A DNA stretch of 13,054 bases, from NCBI GenBank assembly GCA_038276315.1, contig JBBPZY010000304.1, forward strand, positions 1-13,054. Direction: 5' to 3'. This document shows positions 1-8,615 of the stretch, in pieces. The first letter of the stretch is position 1. Each line of letters starts with the position of its first letter. The position numbers and the translations under genes were made by a program. The DNA comes from GCA-003244245 sp038276315. Its GTDB lineage: Bacteria; Actinomycetota; Actinomycetes; Mycobacteriales; Pseudonocardiaceae. The notes under the pieces were generated by a model, which saw only the letters and a list, made by a program, of their open reading frames with translations, searched no databases and was not told the DNA's origin.

Positions 1-2
1 CC

Positions 3-1065
<1,063 letters not shown>

Positions 1066-1076
<11 letters not shown>

Positions 1077-1092
1077 CTCCCGCCGGTAGGCT
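1066..1092 (+). promoter_or_regulatory. Possible leaderless promoter for the SdpI-family gene
   Basis: TTGACC (1066-1071, inside the last codons of ino1) is followed after 15 bp by TAGGCT (1087-1092), which fits the mycobacterial -10 pattern TANNNT. Transcription would begin about 7 nt after the box, at 1099-1100, exactly at the GTG start. The spacer is shorter than the usual 17 bp, so the -35 assignment is weak. No Shine-Dalgarno sequence is visible before the GTG, which agrees with a leaderless transcript. Confidence 0.4.
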
Positions 1093-1099
1093 GACCGCC

Positions 1100-1498
1100 G
1101 TGCGCGCGTCCATCCTGCTCGGGGTGCTGTTGCTGGTCGCTGGCGCCGGGCTGCTCACGGTCGGCCTACTCGGTTGGCGTCGGCGGCTACCGCGCAACCG
1201 TTTCGCTGGCATCCGCACTCCCGCGACGCTGCGCTCGGACGCGGCATTCATCGCCGTCAATCGGGTGGCCGCCCCGCCAGTCCTCGCCGCGGGCACGGTC
1301 TGTGCCGCTGGGGGCGCGCTGGCCCTCGGCTCGGGCGGTGCGGCGCTGACGGTGATCGTGGCGGTGGCCGGCACCGGCGCGGTCGGGCTCCTGCTCGCCG
1401 GTGGATTGCTGGGCCACCGGGTGGCCAGCGCTGTTCCACCACCGGTAGGTGGCTGCGCCGGCTGCGCTTGTAGCGGTGGAGGCTGCACCGCTACGTGA
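1100..1498 (+). CDS. SdpI-family small membrane protein with cysteine-rich tail
   Basis: A 132-residue membrane protein. The first membrane segment is at residues 4-26. It is followed by a basic loop with the SdpI-family signature (RNRFAGIRTPATLRSD at 32-47, then VNRVA). Two further hydrophobic segments lie at about 58-78 and 82-105. The founding family member is the Bacillus immunity protein SdpI, but most actinobacterial members have no known role, so no function is assigned. Unusual here is the extreme C-terminus: Cys119, Cys122, Cys124 and Cys129 in a Gly-rich stretch (C-x2-C-x-C-x4-C), which could bind metal or form disulfides. The GTG start is chosen because it immediately precedes the first membrane segment and a -10 box sits at the right distance for leaderless transcription. 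The gene lies between ino1 and asnB on the same strand. Confidence 0.8.
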   Translation: MRASILLGVLLLVAGAGLLTVGLLGWRRRLPRNRFAGIRTPATLRSDAAFIAVNRVAAPPVLAAGTVCAAGGALALGSGGAALTVIVAVAGTGAVGLLLAGGLLGHRVASAVPPPVGGCAGCACSGGGCTAT

Positions 1499-1563
1499 CC
1501 CGTAACCGTGTGGCATGGTGGGCGCTTCCGGCCCGGAGAAGACTTCGAGGTGTGTGAGTACAC

Positions 1564-3498
1564 GTGTGCGGCCTGCTTGGACTGATCTGCGCCACCGAGA
1601 CCGACGCGGCTGCCGCGCGGGACGCCGTCGCGGCGGCGCTGCGCTGCCAGCGTCACCGGGGCCCCGACGAGACCGACACCTGGGCCGACGCTGAGGTCGT
1701 CTACGGCTTCAACCGGCTCGGGTTCATCGACCTGGAGCACTCCCACCAGCCGCTGGTCTGGGGGCCGCCCGAGGCACCGACGCGCTACACGCTGAACTTC
1801 AACGGCGAAATCTACAACTATCTCGAGCTGCGGGCCGAGCTCGCCGAGAAGTTCGGTACGAAGTTCAACACCGACGGCGACGGTGAGTCGGTCGTGGCCG
1901 CCTACCACCACCTCGGCGCGGATGCGGTCACGAAGCTGCGCGGCATGTTCGCCTTCATGATCTGGGACGCGCAGGACAAGGTCGTCTTCGGCGCGCGTGA
2001 CCCGTTCGGCATCAAGCCGCTGTTTTACTCGAGCGGACCGGGCGGCCTGGCCTTCTCGAGTGAGAAGAAGAGCCTGCTGGAGCTCTCCGGCACCCTGGGC
2101 GTCTCCGAGGAGCTGGACCGGACCGCGTTGCAGCACTATCTGGTGCTTCAATACGTGCCCGAGCCAGAGTCGCTGCACACCGGGATCCGCCGCGTCGAGT
2201 CCGGCACCTCGTTCCGGGTCGTGCCGGGCGGGCAGGTCGAGTTCACCCGGTACTTCCACCCGCAGTTCACCGCGAAGCCGGTCGACGGCGAGGCCGAGGC
2301 GGAGGCGCTGTACGAGCGCATCGCCGACGTCATGCGCGACTCGGTGTCCAAGCACATGATCTCGGACCCGGACGTCACGGTCGGCGCGTTCCTCTCCGGC
2401 GGCATCGACTCGACAGCGATTGCGGCGCTGGCCAAGGAGCGCAACCCGAGCCTCATCGCGTTCACCACCGGGTTCGAGCGCGAGGGCTACTCCGAGGTCG
2501 ACGTCGCCGCCGAGTCGGCCGCCGCGATCGGTGTCAAGCACGTGGTCCGCACGGTGTCTGCGGACGAGATGATGGAGGCGCTGCCGCTCATCGTCTGGTA
2601 CCTCGACGACCCGGTGGCTGACCCGGCGCTGGTGCCGCTGTGGTTCATTGCGCGCGAGGCACGCAAGCACGTCAAGGCCGTCCTGTCGGGTGAGGGCGCG
2701 GACGAACTGTTCGGCGGCTACACGATCTACAACGAGCCGATCTCGCTGGCGCCGTTCGAGAAGGTTCCCGGCAATATCCGCAAGCTCATCGGCAAGGTAT
2801 CCACGAAGATCCCCGAAGGCATCCGAGGCAAGGACCTGCTGCGCCGCGGCGCGCTGCCGCTGGAGAACCGCTACTACGGCAACGCCCGCAACTTCCGCCA
2901 CGAGCAGCTGCGCGCGGTGCTGAAGACCTACACCGAGGGAGCCGGCTTCTCCGACGTCACCGCGCCCTGGTACGATGTCTCGCGCGGCTGGGACCCGGTC
3001 GCCCGGATGCAGCACGTGGACCTCTATACCTGGCTGCGCGGCGACATCCTGGTCAAGGCGGACAAGGTGACCATGGCTAACTCGCTGGAGTTGCGGGTGC
3101 CGTTCCTGGATACCGAGGTGTTCAGAGTCGCCGGGAGCATCCCGCTCGACCAGAAGCTCGCCGGCGGCACCACGAAGTACGCGCTGCGCAAGGCGCTGGC
3201 CAAGATCGTCCCGGCGCACGTGCTGAACCGGCGCAAGCTCGGCTTCCCGGTGCCGATCCGGCCGTGGTTGCGCAACGAGATGTACGACTGGGCACGCGGC
3301 ATCATCGCCGACTCCAACACCGAGGAACTGCTCGACAAGAACTTCGTGTTCGCGCTGCTCGAGGAGCACAAGATCGGCCAGTTGGACCGCAGCCGCCAGC
3401 TCTGGGCCCTGCTGGTGTTCATGCTGTGGCACGGCATCTTCGTCGAGCACCGCATTAAACCGGCGATCCCCGAGCCGGTCTACCCGGTCAAGCTCTGA
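1564..3498 (+). CDS. asnB: Asparagine synthetase, glutamine-hydrolysing
   Basis: Cytoplasmic two-domain enzyme that makes asparagine from aspartate, ATP and glutamine-derived ammonia. The class II glutaminase domain spans residues 2 to about 190: catalytic Cys2 directly after the initiator (MCGLLG), then RHRGPDE, NFNGEIYNY and RDPFGIKPL. The synthetase domain follows, with the PP-loop ATP site SGGIDS at 278-283, GEGADELFGGY starting at 376, and DILVKADKVTMANSLELRVPF near residues 493-514. The 644-residue length is normal for the mycobacterial Rv2201 type. GTG 1564 is certain because Cys must be residue 2; a weak GAGGT lies about 12 nt upstream. A gap of 65 bp separates it from the SdpI-family gene. 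Its last 11 bp overlap, tail to tail, the 3' end of the decayed TetR gene on the other strand. Confidence 0.97.
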   Translation: MCGLLGLICATETDAAAARDAVAAALRCQRHRGPDETDTWADAEVVYGFNRLGFIDLEHSHQPLVWGPPEAPTRYTLNFNGEIYNYLELRAELAEKFGTKFNTDGDGESVVAAYHHLGADAVTKLRGMFAFMIWDAQDKVVFGARDPFGIKPLFYSSGPGGLAFSSEKKSLLELSGTLGVSEELDRTALQHYLVLQYVPEPESLHTGIRRVESGTSFRVVPGGQVEFTRYFHPQFTAKPVDGEAEAEALYERIADVMRDSVSKHMISDPDVTVGAFLSGGIDSTAIAALAKERNPSLIAFTTGFEREGYSEVDVAAESAAAIGVKHVVRTVSADEMMEALPLIVWYLDDPVADPALVPLWFIAREARKHVKAVLSGEGADELFGGYTIYNEPISLAPFEKVPGNIRKLIGKVSTKIPEGIRGKDLLRRGALPLENRYYGNARNFRHEQLRAVLKTYTEGAGFSDVTAPWYDVSRGWDPVARMQHVDLYTWLRGDILVKADKVTMANSLELRVPFLDTEVFRVAGSIPLDQKLAGGTTKYALRKALAKIVPAHVLNRRKLGFPVPIRPWLRNEMYDWARGIIADSNTEELLDKNFVFALLEEHKIGQLDRSRQLWALLVFMLWHGIFVEHRIKPAIPEPVYPVKL

Positions 3499-3973
3499 CC
3501 TCGTCGGTGCAGCTACTTGCCGCCCGCAATCCGGCGAAGACCTCGTCCACCACTGTGCGCGCATACTGCGCGGACAGTGGCTGGTGACTGACCAGCAGCC
3601 GGTAGTAGATCGCCCCGTACAGCGCGTCGATGGCCACGTCGACGTCCAGGTCGGTGCGCAGCTCGCCGCGTTCGATGCCCCTGCGCAGCACCTCCGCCGC
3701 GCCAGCCCGCCGGGCGATGATCAGCCACTGGTGCAGGGCCTCGGCCAGCGCGGGATCGTGCTGGCTTTCCGCGATCAGCCCGACGAACGGCTTGCCGAAC
3801 GCCGGCTCGGTGAACAGTGTGGCCACCCGGGAGATCTGTAGCCGCAGGTCTTCACGCGCCGAGCCGGTGTCGGGGAACGACAGCCGAAAGTCGGACTCGA
3901 CGAACACCGCGTCCATCACCACCGCGGCCTTGCTGGGCCACGACCGGTAGATCGTGGTCTTGGCGACGCCGGA
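3488..3973 (-). pseudogene. TetR/AcrR-family regulator, N-terminus deleted
   Basis: The reading frame enters at SGVAKTTIYRSWPSKAAVV, the recognition helix and helix 4 of a TetR DNA-binding domain. It continues through an intact-looking ligand/dimerisation domain (LFTEPAFGKPFVGLIAE, ALHQWLIIARR, RRGIERGEL, DALYGAIYYRLL) to a stop at 3488, about 161 codons. TetR proteins are normally about 190-210 residues, so roughly the first 40, including helices 1-2 and the start codon, are missing. Upstream of 3973 the same DNA codes on the + strand for an aldo/keto reductase, so the frame extending further (to 4456) is only its antisense shadow. Inference: a deletion removed the start of this gene and its promoter. 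A protein without helices 1-2 should not bind its operator. The gene probably once controlled the neighbouring reductase, as divergent TetR genes often do. Confidence 0.8.
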
Positions 3974-4939
3974 CCGACCGTCTCGGCATTGGGTCTGGGC
4001 TGCATGGGCATGAGCTACGCCTACGGCCCGGTCGACGACGCCGAGTCGACGCAGCTGCTGCGCCGCGCGGTCGATCTCGGCGTGACCCTGTTCGACACCG
4101 CCGATGTCTACGGCTTCGGTCACAACGAGCAGCTCGTCGGGCGCGCCCTGGCCCCGGTCCGGGACCAGGTCATCATCGCCACCAAGTTCGGTATCGTGCG
4201 CAAGCCGGGCAGTGATTTCTCCGGTCCGAACCCGGCTGACGGCCGCCCGGAATACGTCCGTTCCGCCATTGACGCCTCGTTGAGCAGGCTCGGCGTCGAC
4301 CACATCGACCTCTATTACCAGCACCGCGCCGACCCGGCAGTGCCCATCGAGGAGACGGTGGCGGCGATGGCCGAGCTGGTCACCGCCGGCAAGGTCCGCC
4401 ACCTCGGGCTGTCCGAGGCGGCACCCGAGACCATCCGTCGGGCCGCCGCCGTGCATCCGATCGCGGCGCTACAGTCCGAGTGGTCGCTGTTCGCGCGCGA
4501 CATCGAAGACGGCGTGGTGCCCACCTGTCGAGAGCTGGGCATCGCACTGGTGCCCTACAGCCCGCTCGGGAGGGGCATGCTCAGCGGCACGGTGAGCAAC
4601 CTCGACGACCTCGCCGAGGACGACTACCGGCGCACGCTGCCCTGGTGGCGGCCGGAGAACCTGATCACCAACCAGCGCCTGCTCGACGGGGTACACACCG
4701 TCGCCACCAGCCACGACTGCACACCCGGTCAGATCGCACTGGCCTGGATCCTGGCCAAGGGATCCGACGTGGTGCCGATCCCCGGTACCAAACAGCAGCG
4801 CTACCTGGCCGAGAACCTGGATGCGCTGGCCATCGAACTCACCCCTGCGGAGATCGCGGAACTGGACCTCCTGCGCCCCGCAGGTGACCGGACGGCGAAC
4901 GAGGGCGAGACAAACCGCACCACCGCCGCGCTGCGCTGA
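3962..4939 (+). pseudogene. Aldo/keto reductase missing its first residues and native start
   Basis: NADPH-dependent aldo/keto reductase of the AKR family. Recognisable sequence begins at GDAGPTVSALGLGCMGMSY (codons from 3962). The catalytic tetrad is complete: counting from the TTG at 3989, Asp36 and Tyr41 (FDTADVYG), Lys66 (ATKFG) and His112 (YYQHRAD). The cofactor-binding end is present (LVPYSPLGRGMLSG, VPIPGTKQQRYLAENL). Family members start about 6 residues earlier with a sequence like M-x-x-R-x-LG. Here those codons are replaced by the TetR fragment, and I find no in-frame ATG/GTG/TTG between the junction and TTG 3989. Starting at 3989 would remove the first beta strand and would need a promoter that is not visible. 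The body shows no frameshift or stop, so the lesion looks recent, or the gene is expressed from an unusual start. The 3' end faces the PdxI-like gene with a 26-bp gap. Confidence 0.75.
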
Positions 4940-4965
4940 GCTCACCAGGTCGGCGAACAGGCCCG

Positions 4966-5823
4966 CTAACCTGCGGCCGCTGCCAGCTGTTGCTGCGCCT
5001 GGTCGTCGAGCTCGATGTCGGCGACCGCGAGGTTCTCCTCCAAGTGCCGCGCGGAGGATGTGCCGGGAATCAGCAGAACGTTGGGCGCGAGCCCCAACGT
5101 CCACGCAAGCGCCACCTGCGCCGGAGTGATTCCAAGCCGCTCCGCGGTGCTGAGCACCTGCTCGTTGCCCAGCACCGGATTGGGTCGGGCGAAGCCGGAG
5201 CCCAGCGGGAAGAACGGCACGAAAGCGATCCCCCGCGACGTGCACTCCTCCAGGACCGGCATCGAAGCGCGGTTGGCCAGGTTCAATGGGTTCTGCACGC
5301 ACGCCACATCCGTGCGTTCTAACATCCGCAGCAAGTGCTCACGGGTGACATTGCTCAGGCCGACGCCACCGATCAACCCCTCATCGCGCGCCTGGATCAT
5401 GGTGGCGAGCTGGTCGTCGAAGCGCTCGTCCGGTGTGGCGCGGTCCATCAGCCGCAGGTTGACGGCCGCCAGCTGCTCGACACCGAGGCTGCGCAGGTTG
5501 TCCTCGATGCCTCGCCGCAACTGGTCAGGTTCGTCGTAGGGCAACCATCCTCCGGAGTCGTCGCGGCGCGCTCCGACCTTGCTCACCAACGCAAGGTTAT
5601 CCGGGTAGGGGTGCAGCGCCTCCCGGATAAGCTCGTTGGCGATATCGGGCCCGTAGTACTGCGAGGTGTCGATATGGTCGACACCCATGTCGACGGCGCG
5701 CCGCAGCACCGCCAACGCCCGGTCCCGGTCCCGCGGCGGACCGAACACGCCTGGACCGGGTAGCTGCATCGCACCGAAGCCGATACGGGCGACGGAGAAG
5801 CTGCCGAGGGGGAAGCTTTTCAT
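4966..5823 (-). CDS. Aldo/keto reductase, PdxI (YdbC)-like
   Basis: A 285-residue (beta/alpha)8 oxidoreductase. It starts MKSFPLGSFSVARIGFGAMQ and ends with the cofactor-binding motif LLIPGTSSARHLEENL. Tetrad positions are Asp52 and Tyr57 (IDTSQYYGP), Lys82 (LVSKVG), and Asn122 (AAVNLR) where most AKRs have His. The VNLR version is, from memory, typical of the subfamily that contains E. coli YdbC/PdxI, which reduces pyridoxal to pyridoxine, so the Asn is probably a family trait and not damage. The substrate here is inferred and unproven. ATG 5823 is chosen because the conserved N-terminus begins there and a TAGCCT -10 box lies about 8 nt upstream, as in leaderless genes; an in-frame extension to 5907 adds only low-complexity sequence. 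It is divergent from an AKR remnant and convergent with the 3962-4939 reductase. Confidence 0.9.
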   Translation of the reverse strand: MKSFPLGSFSVARIGFGAMQLPGPGVFGPPRDRDRALAVLRRAVDMGVDHIDTSQYYGPDIANELIREALHPYPDNLALVSKVGARRDDSGGWLPYDEPDQLRRGIEDNLRSLGVEQLAAVNLRLMDRATPDERFDDQLATMIQARDEGLIGGVGLSNVTREHLLRMLERTDVACVQNPLNLANRASMPVLEECTSRGIAFVPFFPLGSGFARPNPVLGNEQVLSTAERLGITPAQVALAWTLGLAPNVLLIPGTSSARHLEENLAVADIELDDQAQQQLAAAAG

Positions 5824-5830
5824 AGCGCTG

Positions 5831-5840
5831 AGGCTAGGCT
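5831..5840. promoter_or_regulatory. Possible bidirectional promoter with overlapping -10 boxes
   Basis: The decamer AGGCTAGGCT contains TAGCCT on the - strand (5836-5831) and TAGGCT on the + strand (5835-5840), sharing the central TA. Both fit TANNNT. The - box predicts transcription from about 5824, one base from the PdxI-like ATG (5823). The + box predicts a start near 5847, just before ATG 5853 of the AKR remnant. No convincing -35 element is seen on either side, which is common in mycobacteria. Confidence 0.4.
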
Positions 5841-5852
5841 GTGACGATCTCG

Positions 5853-6043
5853 ATGGCGACGAGCATGCAGTACGCACTGCTGGGCCAGACCGGGCTGTTG
5901 GTGTCACGGCTCGCGTTCGGTGCCATGACCTTCACGGCCGGCAACCGCGACATCGGCGCGGTATAAGGTCGGCTCGGAGCTCGCCGACGAGCTGGTCGGC
6001 CGCGCACTCGACCGCGGCGTGACGTTCTTCGACACCGCTGAGC
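5853..6043 (+). pseudogene. Aldo/keto reductase remnant, frameshifted and truncated
   Basis: The first part reads MATSMQYALLGQTGLLVSRL then AFGAMTFTAGNRDIGAV, a typical AKR N-terminus, and stops at TAA 5964-5966. Shifting frame at that point continues the same domain: YKVGSELADELVGRALDRGV then TFFDTAE, ending at the catalytic-Asp motif. In relatives the sequence runs GAVYKVG without a break, so two bases appear to have been lost around 5962-5964. After about 6043 similarity stops, and about 80% of the gene, including the lysine, histidine and cofactor site, is absent. The gene is dead. It is the third AKR in 2.2 kb, which suggests a former tandem AKR cluster that is eroding. ATG 5853 or 5865 would have been the start. 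Confidence 0.8.
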
Positions 6044-6267
6044 CGAGGACGGGCGGTCCCTCCCATGTGCTCGCTGGACATGGGCCCTGCGCCGTCCCGC
6101 TTTTGTGACCGGCTTCTCAGTGACTTCTACGGGTGCTGCACAGCATCGAGGATGGCCTGGCTCCCCTGTTCAGTGGGCAGTGGATGGCGGGATGCTGATC
6201 AACTACGACGTGACAGGAGGGTCGTGCGGCCGAGCGGCAGCCGCGCCGCCGAGCGGAGATGGTGCGC
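6044..6267. other. Gene-free stretch after the AKR remnant
   Basis: No credible coding sequence, RNA gene or transposon end is visible between the AKR remnant and the DUF427 stop codon. Short open frames here lack family features. A direct repeat of CCGAGCGG occurs near 6232-6256. This is probably where the missing part of the AKR gene was replaced or deleted. Confidence 0.4.
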
Positions 6268-6810
6268 TCACCAGCCCCGGCTGTCGGGGCCGCCTTTGAA
6301 CGGGCCGACGACGTCCGGGGTGATCCAGCCACCGTAGAACTCGCCCGGCTGTGGTGTCACCGGCTCCCCGTCCAGGGTGACCTCGTCGAACCGGGCCGCG
6401 TAGACAGCGACCCGATCGGTGAGTTGCGGGTAGCGCAGATCGGGCTGCGGGTACCACCAGCCGACCTCGCGCAGTGGCGCCACACCGGGAACCTCCAGGT
6501 CGACGTAGTACGCCTCGCCCTTCCACTCGCACATCGTTAACCGCGGCGCAGGCAGCAGCGGCACCCGGAACTCCGCGCGGGGCAGGTAGTAGGTCGGCGG
6601 GTGCGACGTCTCCAGTACCCGGACCACATCATCGGTGTCAAGTACGAGGGTCCCGCCATGCACGATCCGAGCGCGGCGGGACCCTCGTTCGACTCGAGGC
6701 GGCCGCGGGTAATCCCACACCGACTCCTGACCCGGGCACACCGACCAGCGGAGCACCGGGTCAGGCTTGCCCTGAGCGGCTCTCCTGACTTTGCGCCAGC
6801 TAGGTGACAT
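6268..6810 (-). CDS. DUF427 domain protein
   Basis: A 180-residue soluble protein matching the DUF427 family (Pfam name NTP_transf_9), common and often duplicated in mycobacteria; function is not established. Family blocks in order: VWDYPRPPRVE (31-41), GGTLVLDTDDVVRVLETSHP (52-71), YYLPRAEFRV (74-83), TMCEWKGEAYYVDL (92-105), RVAVYAARFDEVTLDGEPV (133-151), then GEFYGGWITPDVVGPFKGGP to a tryptophan end. Length and content are intact. ATG 6810 has no Shine-Dalgarno sequence, but TAAAGT (-10 pattern) lies so that transcription would begin at the A of the ATG. It stands alone, transcribed away from the DUF222 gene. Confidence 0.9.
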   Translation of the reverse strand: MSPSWRKVRRAAQGKPDPVLRWSVCPGQESVWDYPRPPRVERGSRRARIVHGGTLVLDTDDVVRVLETSHPPTYYLPRAEFRVPLLPAPRLTMCEWKGEAYYVDLEVPGVAPLREVGWWYPQPDLRYPQLTDRVAVYAARFDEVTLDGEPVTPQPGEFYGGWITPDVVGPFKGGPDSRGW

Positions 6811-7112
6811 ATCGCAACTTTACAGCCGCCCGCGGACCTGCCGCTGATCCGTGGACCGTGGCTGCCCTTTGTGGACAACCCGCGAGCGTCACACCGCCCT
6901 CGACGACGCCGTCAATGGTCGATCGAGAGCGTGCTACCGGCACCGACGCCGCATTCTTGTGAGGCCGGCACCGTCGCCATGGCTCAACCTGCCAGAAAGC
7001 GTCGGGCCGCTCGCTCATCTTTTTCGATCGCTCGTCGCGTCGCTGAAATCTTCTTGCCGGTAGCCGTGGTTGAGGTCCCGCGATTGTCAGGGGTGGGTGC
7101 GACAATGATGAC
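6811..7112. other. Divergent intergenic region between DUF427 and DUF222 genes
   Basis: About 300 bp containing the DUF427 -10 box at its left end and a GACAAT sequence (7101-7106) exactly placed for leaderless transcription of GTG 7113 at its right end. A 45-codon open frame (ATG 6979 to TGA 7116) overlaps the DUF222 GTG by a GTGA overlap, but it is basic and unrecognised; I do not call it a gene. Nothing else is recognised. Confidence 0.35.
6817..6822 (-). promoter_or_regulatory. Probable leaderless -10 box for the DUF427 gene
   Basis: On the - strand, TAAAGT (TANNNT pattern, preceded by TG) ends 7 nt before position 6810, the A of the DUF427 ATG. No ribosome-binding site precedes the ATG, so a leaderless mRNA is the simplest reading. 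Confidence 0.45.
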
Positions 7113-8262
7113 GTGATAGAGACACTGCTGGATCCGAGGCAGGCGATGGTCGCTTGCCTCGATCGGTGGCGCCACGCAATCGCTGACTGCGACGACGCAG
7201 GATTACCGGAGCAAATCCGCGGTATCGAATCGGTGGCGCGGATGGTGCATTCGGTGATGCTGGATACGGTCGCGGAACTGGAGTCCCGCAACATCGCGGA
7301 AACCGCCGGGTTCCGCAACACCAAACAACTCCTCGCCGGGATGCTGAACCTGTCGGCCACCGAGGCCGGCATCCGCGTCACCCACGCCACCCAACTCGCC
7401 CCGCGCCGGACGCTGGGCGGTGAGATGCTTGCGCCGTTGCTGCCCAACACCGCTGCGGCACTGGCCGCCGGTGAGATCGGCCCGGCCCAGGTCCGAGTGA
7501 TCACCGAGACGATGGGCGCGATACCTGTCTGCGTGGGCGGTGCCGAGCGCGACGCCGCTGAGGCTGAGCTGGCTGGCCAGGCCCGGTCGTTGCACCCCAC
7601 AGCACTGCACAAGATCGGCTTGCGGATCCTCGCGCATCTGGATCCGGACGGTCCGGCACCCCGCGACAGGCCGGAATTGGTCCCGGCGGCAGGGGAGTTG
7701 CGGTTCTGGGAGCGCCGCGATGGGCGGCTCGGGTTGGAGGGATACCTCGAAGCTGAGCACGGTGCGGCGGTCCGGTCGTTGATCGAGCAACTCGCCGCAC
7801 CCCGACCCGCGGCTGTGGGCATCCCCGATCCGCGCATCGCTGCGCAGCGCAACGCTGATGCCCTGCGCGAGGTCTGCGGGCTGGCCCGCACCGCCCAAGA
7901 CTGCCCCAGCACCGCCGGGGAACCCCCGCACCTGACTGTGACCATCGACTGGGATGCCCTGCGCACCGGCCTGGGGGTTGCGACGCTGGACTACGGGACA
8001 CAGATCAGCGCATCCCAGGGCGCGCCGGTGGGCCTGCGACGCGAAGATTATTCCCGTTGCTCTGGGTGGAAAATCCGAACCCCTCGACGTCGGTCGGGCC
8101 CTGCGCACCGTCCCGCTGTCCGTCCGCCGAGCGCTCGTCGCCCGAGACCGCGGATGCGCGTTCCCCGGCTGCGATCGGCCACCGGGAATGTGCCAAGCGC
8201 ACCACTGTCGACACTGGATCGATGATGGACCAACCAGTGTCGAAAACAAGACTCCTTGCTAG
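7113..8262 (+). pseudogene. DUF222 / HNH endonuclease (13E12-type), frameshifted and truncated
   Basis: Mycobacterial 13E12-repeat family: an N-terminal helical DUF222 domain and a C-terminal HNH nuclease motif. The biological role is unsettled, though the genes are repetitive and have served as phage integration targets. From GTG 7113 the DUF222 domain runs intact (RGIESVARMVHSVMLDTVAE, LLAGMLNLSATEAGIRV, LGGEMLAPLLPNTAAALAAG) to LDYGTQISASQ. There an extra G in the GGG run at 8018-8020 shifts the frame. The correct continuation is one frame over: ARRWACDAKIIPVALGG, LDVGRALRTVP, RRALVARDRGCAFPGCDRPP, CQAHHCRHWIDDGPTSVEN. It ends at a TAG at 8260-8262, before the final Asn-Leu-x-x-L-C-x-x-H-H part of the HNH fold. 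Read unshifted, the protein would be 370 residues with a nonsense tail and no nuclease. Possible degraded HNH sequence (LLARGAFTHG in a third frame, near 8250-8280) follows. Confidence 0.85.
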
Positions 8263-8615
8263 AGGTGCCTTCACGCATGGACTGCCGCGTACCAGACCCA
8301 GCGGGACCAGCGCGGCGATCTAGGGCGTGACCGTTGCTGGGCTTCGGTGGAGCCATATGGCGTTTGACTACCCGCACCGGGGCGTTATTGCGGGGAATGC
8401 GCTGGTCAACGCTGGCTGCGCAAGGTTCGCATTTCAAAGGGCCATCCCACCCGCCACGTTGCGGTTCGCCCACGGGCCCTCGACGCAGCCTGCGCGAGCA
8501 TCACGGTCAGCGGCAGATCCGTGTGTTCGTGAAGATCGTGGCGACGAGCCGGAGCTGTCGAGGCAGCTCGTGTCAGCGGTCACGCTAACTCGATACCGCG
8601 CTACGCCACCGGCTT
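8263..8615. other. Gene-free stretch between DUF222 remnant and YqeY-like gene
   Basis: No open frame here resembles a known family, codon patterns are not consistent, and frames overlap on both strands. The first 20-60 bp may be decayed HNH sequence. The right end runs into the hairpin at 8616-8641. Confidence 0.4.

Noticed and set aside
3974..4456. N-terminal extension of the TetR frame
   Set aside because: This part is antisense to an aldo/keto reductase with a full catalytic tetrad and shows no helix-turn-helix features.
6979..7116. Possible 45-residue gene overlapping the DUF222 start (GTGA)
   Set aside because: No family resemblance, no Shine-Dalgarno sequence, and a leaderless-type box for GTG 7113 lies inside it. 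The overlap is probably chance.
6800..7966. 388-codon - strand frame
   Set aside because: Ser/Arg/Ala-rich shadow of the DUF222 gene; no recognisable motifs.
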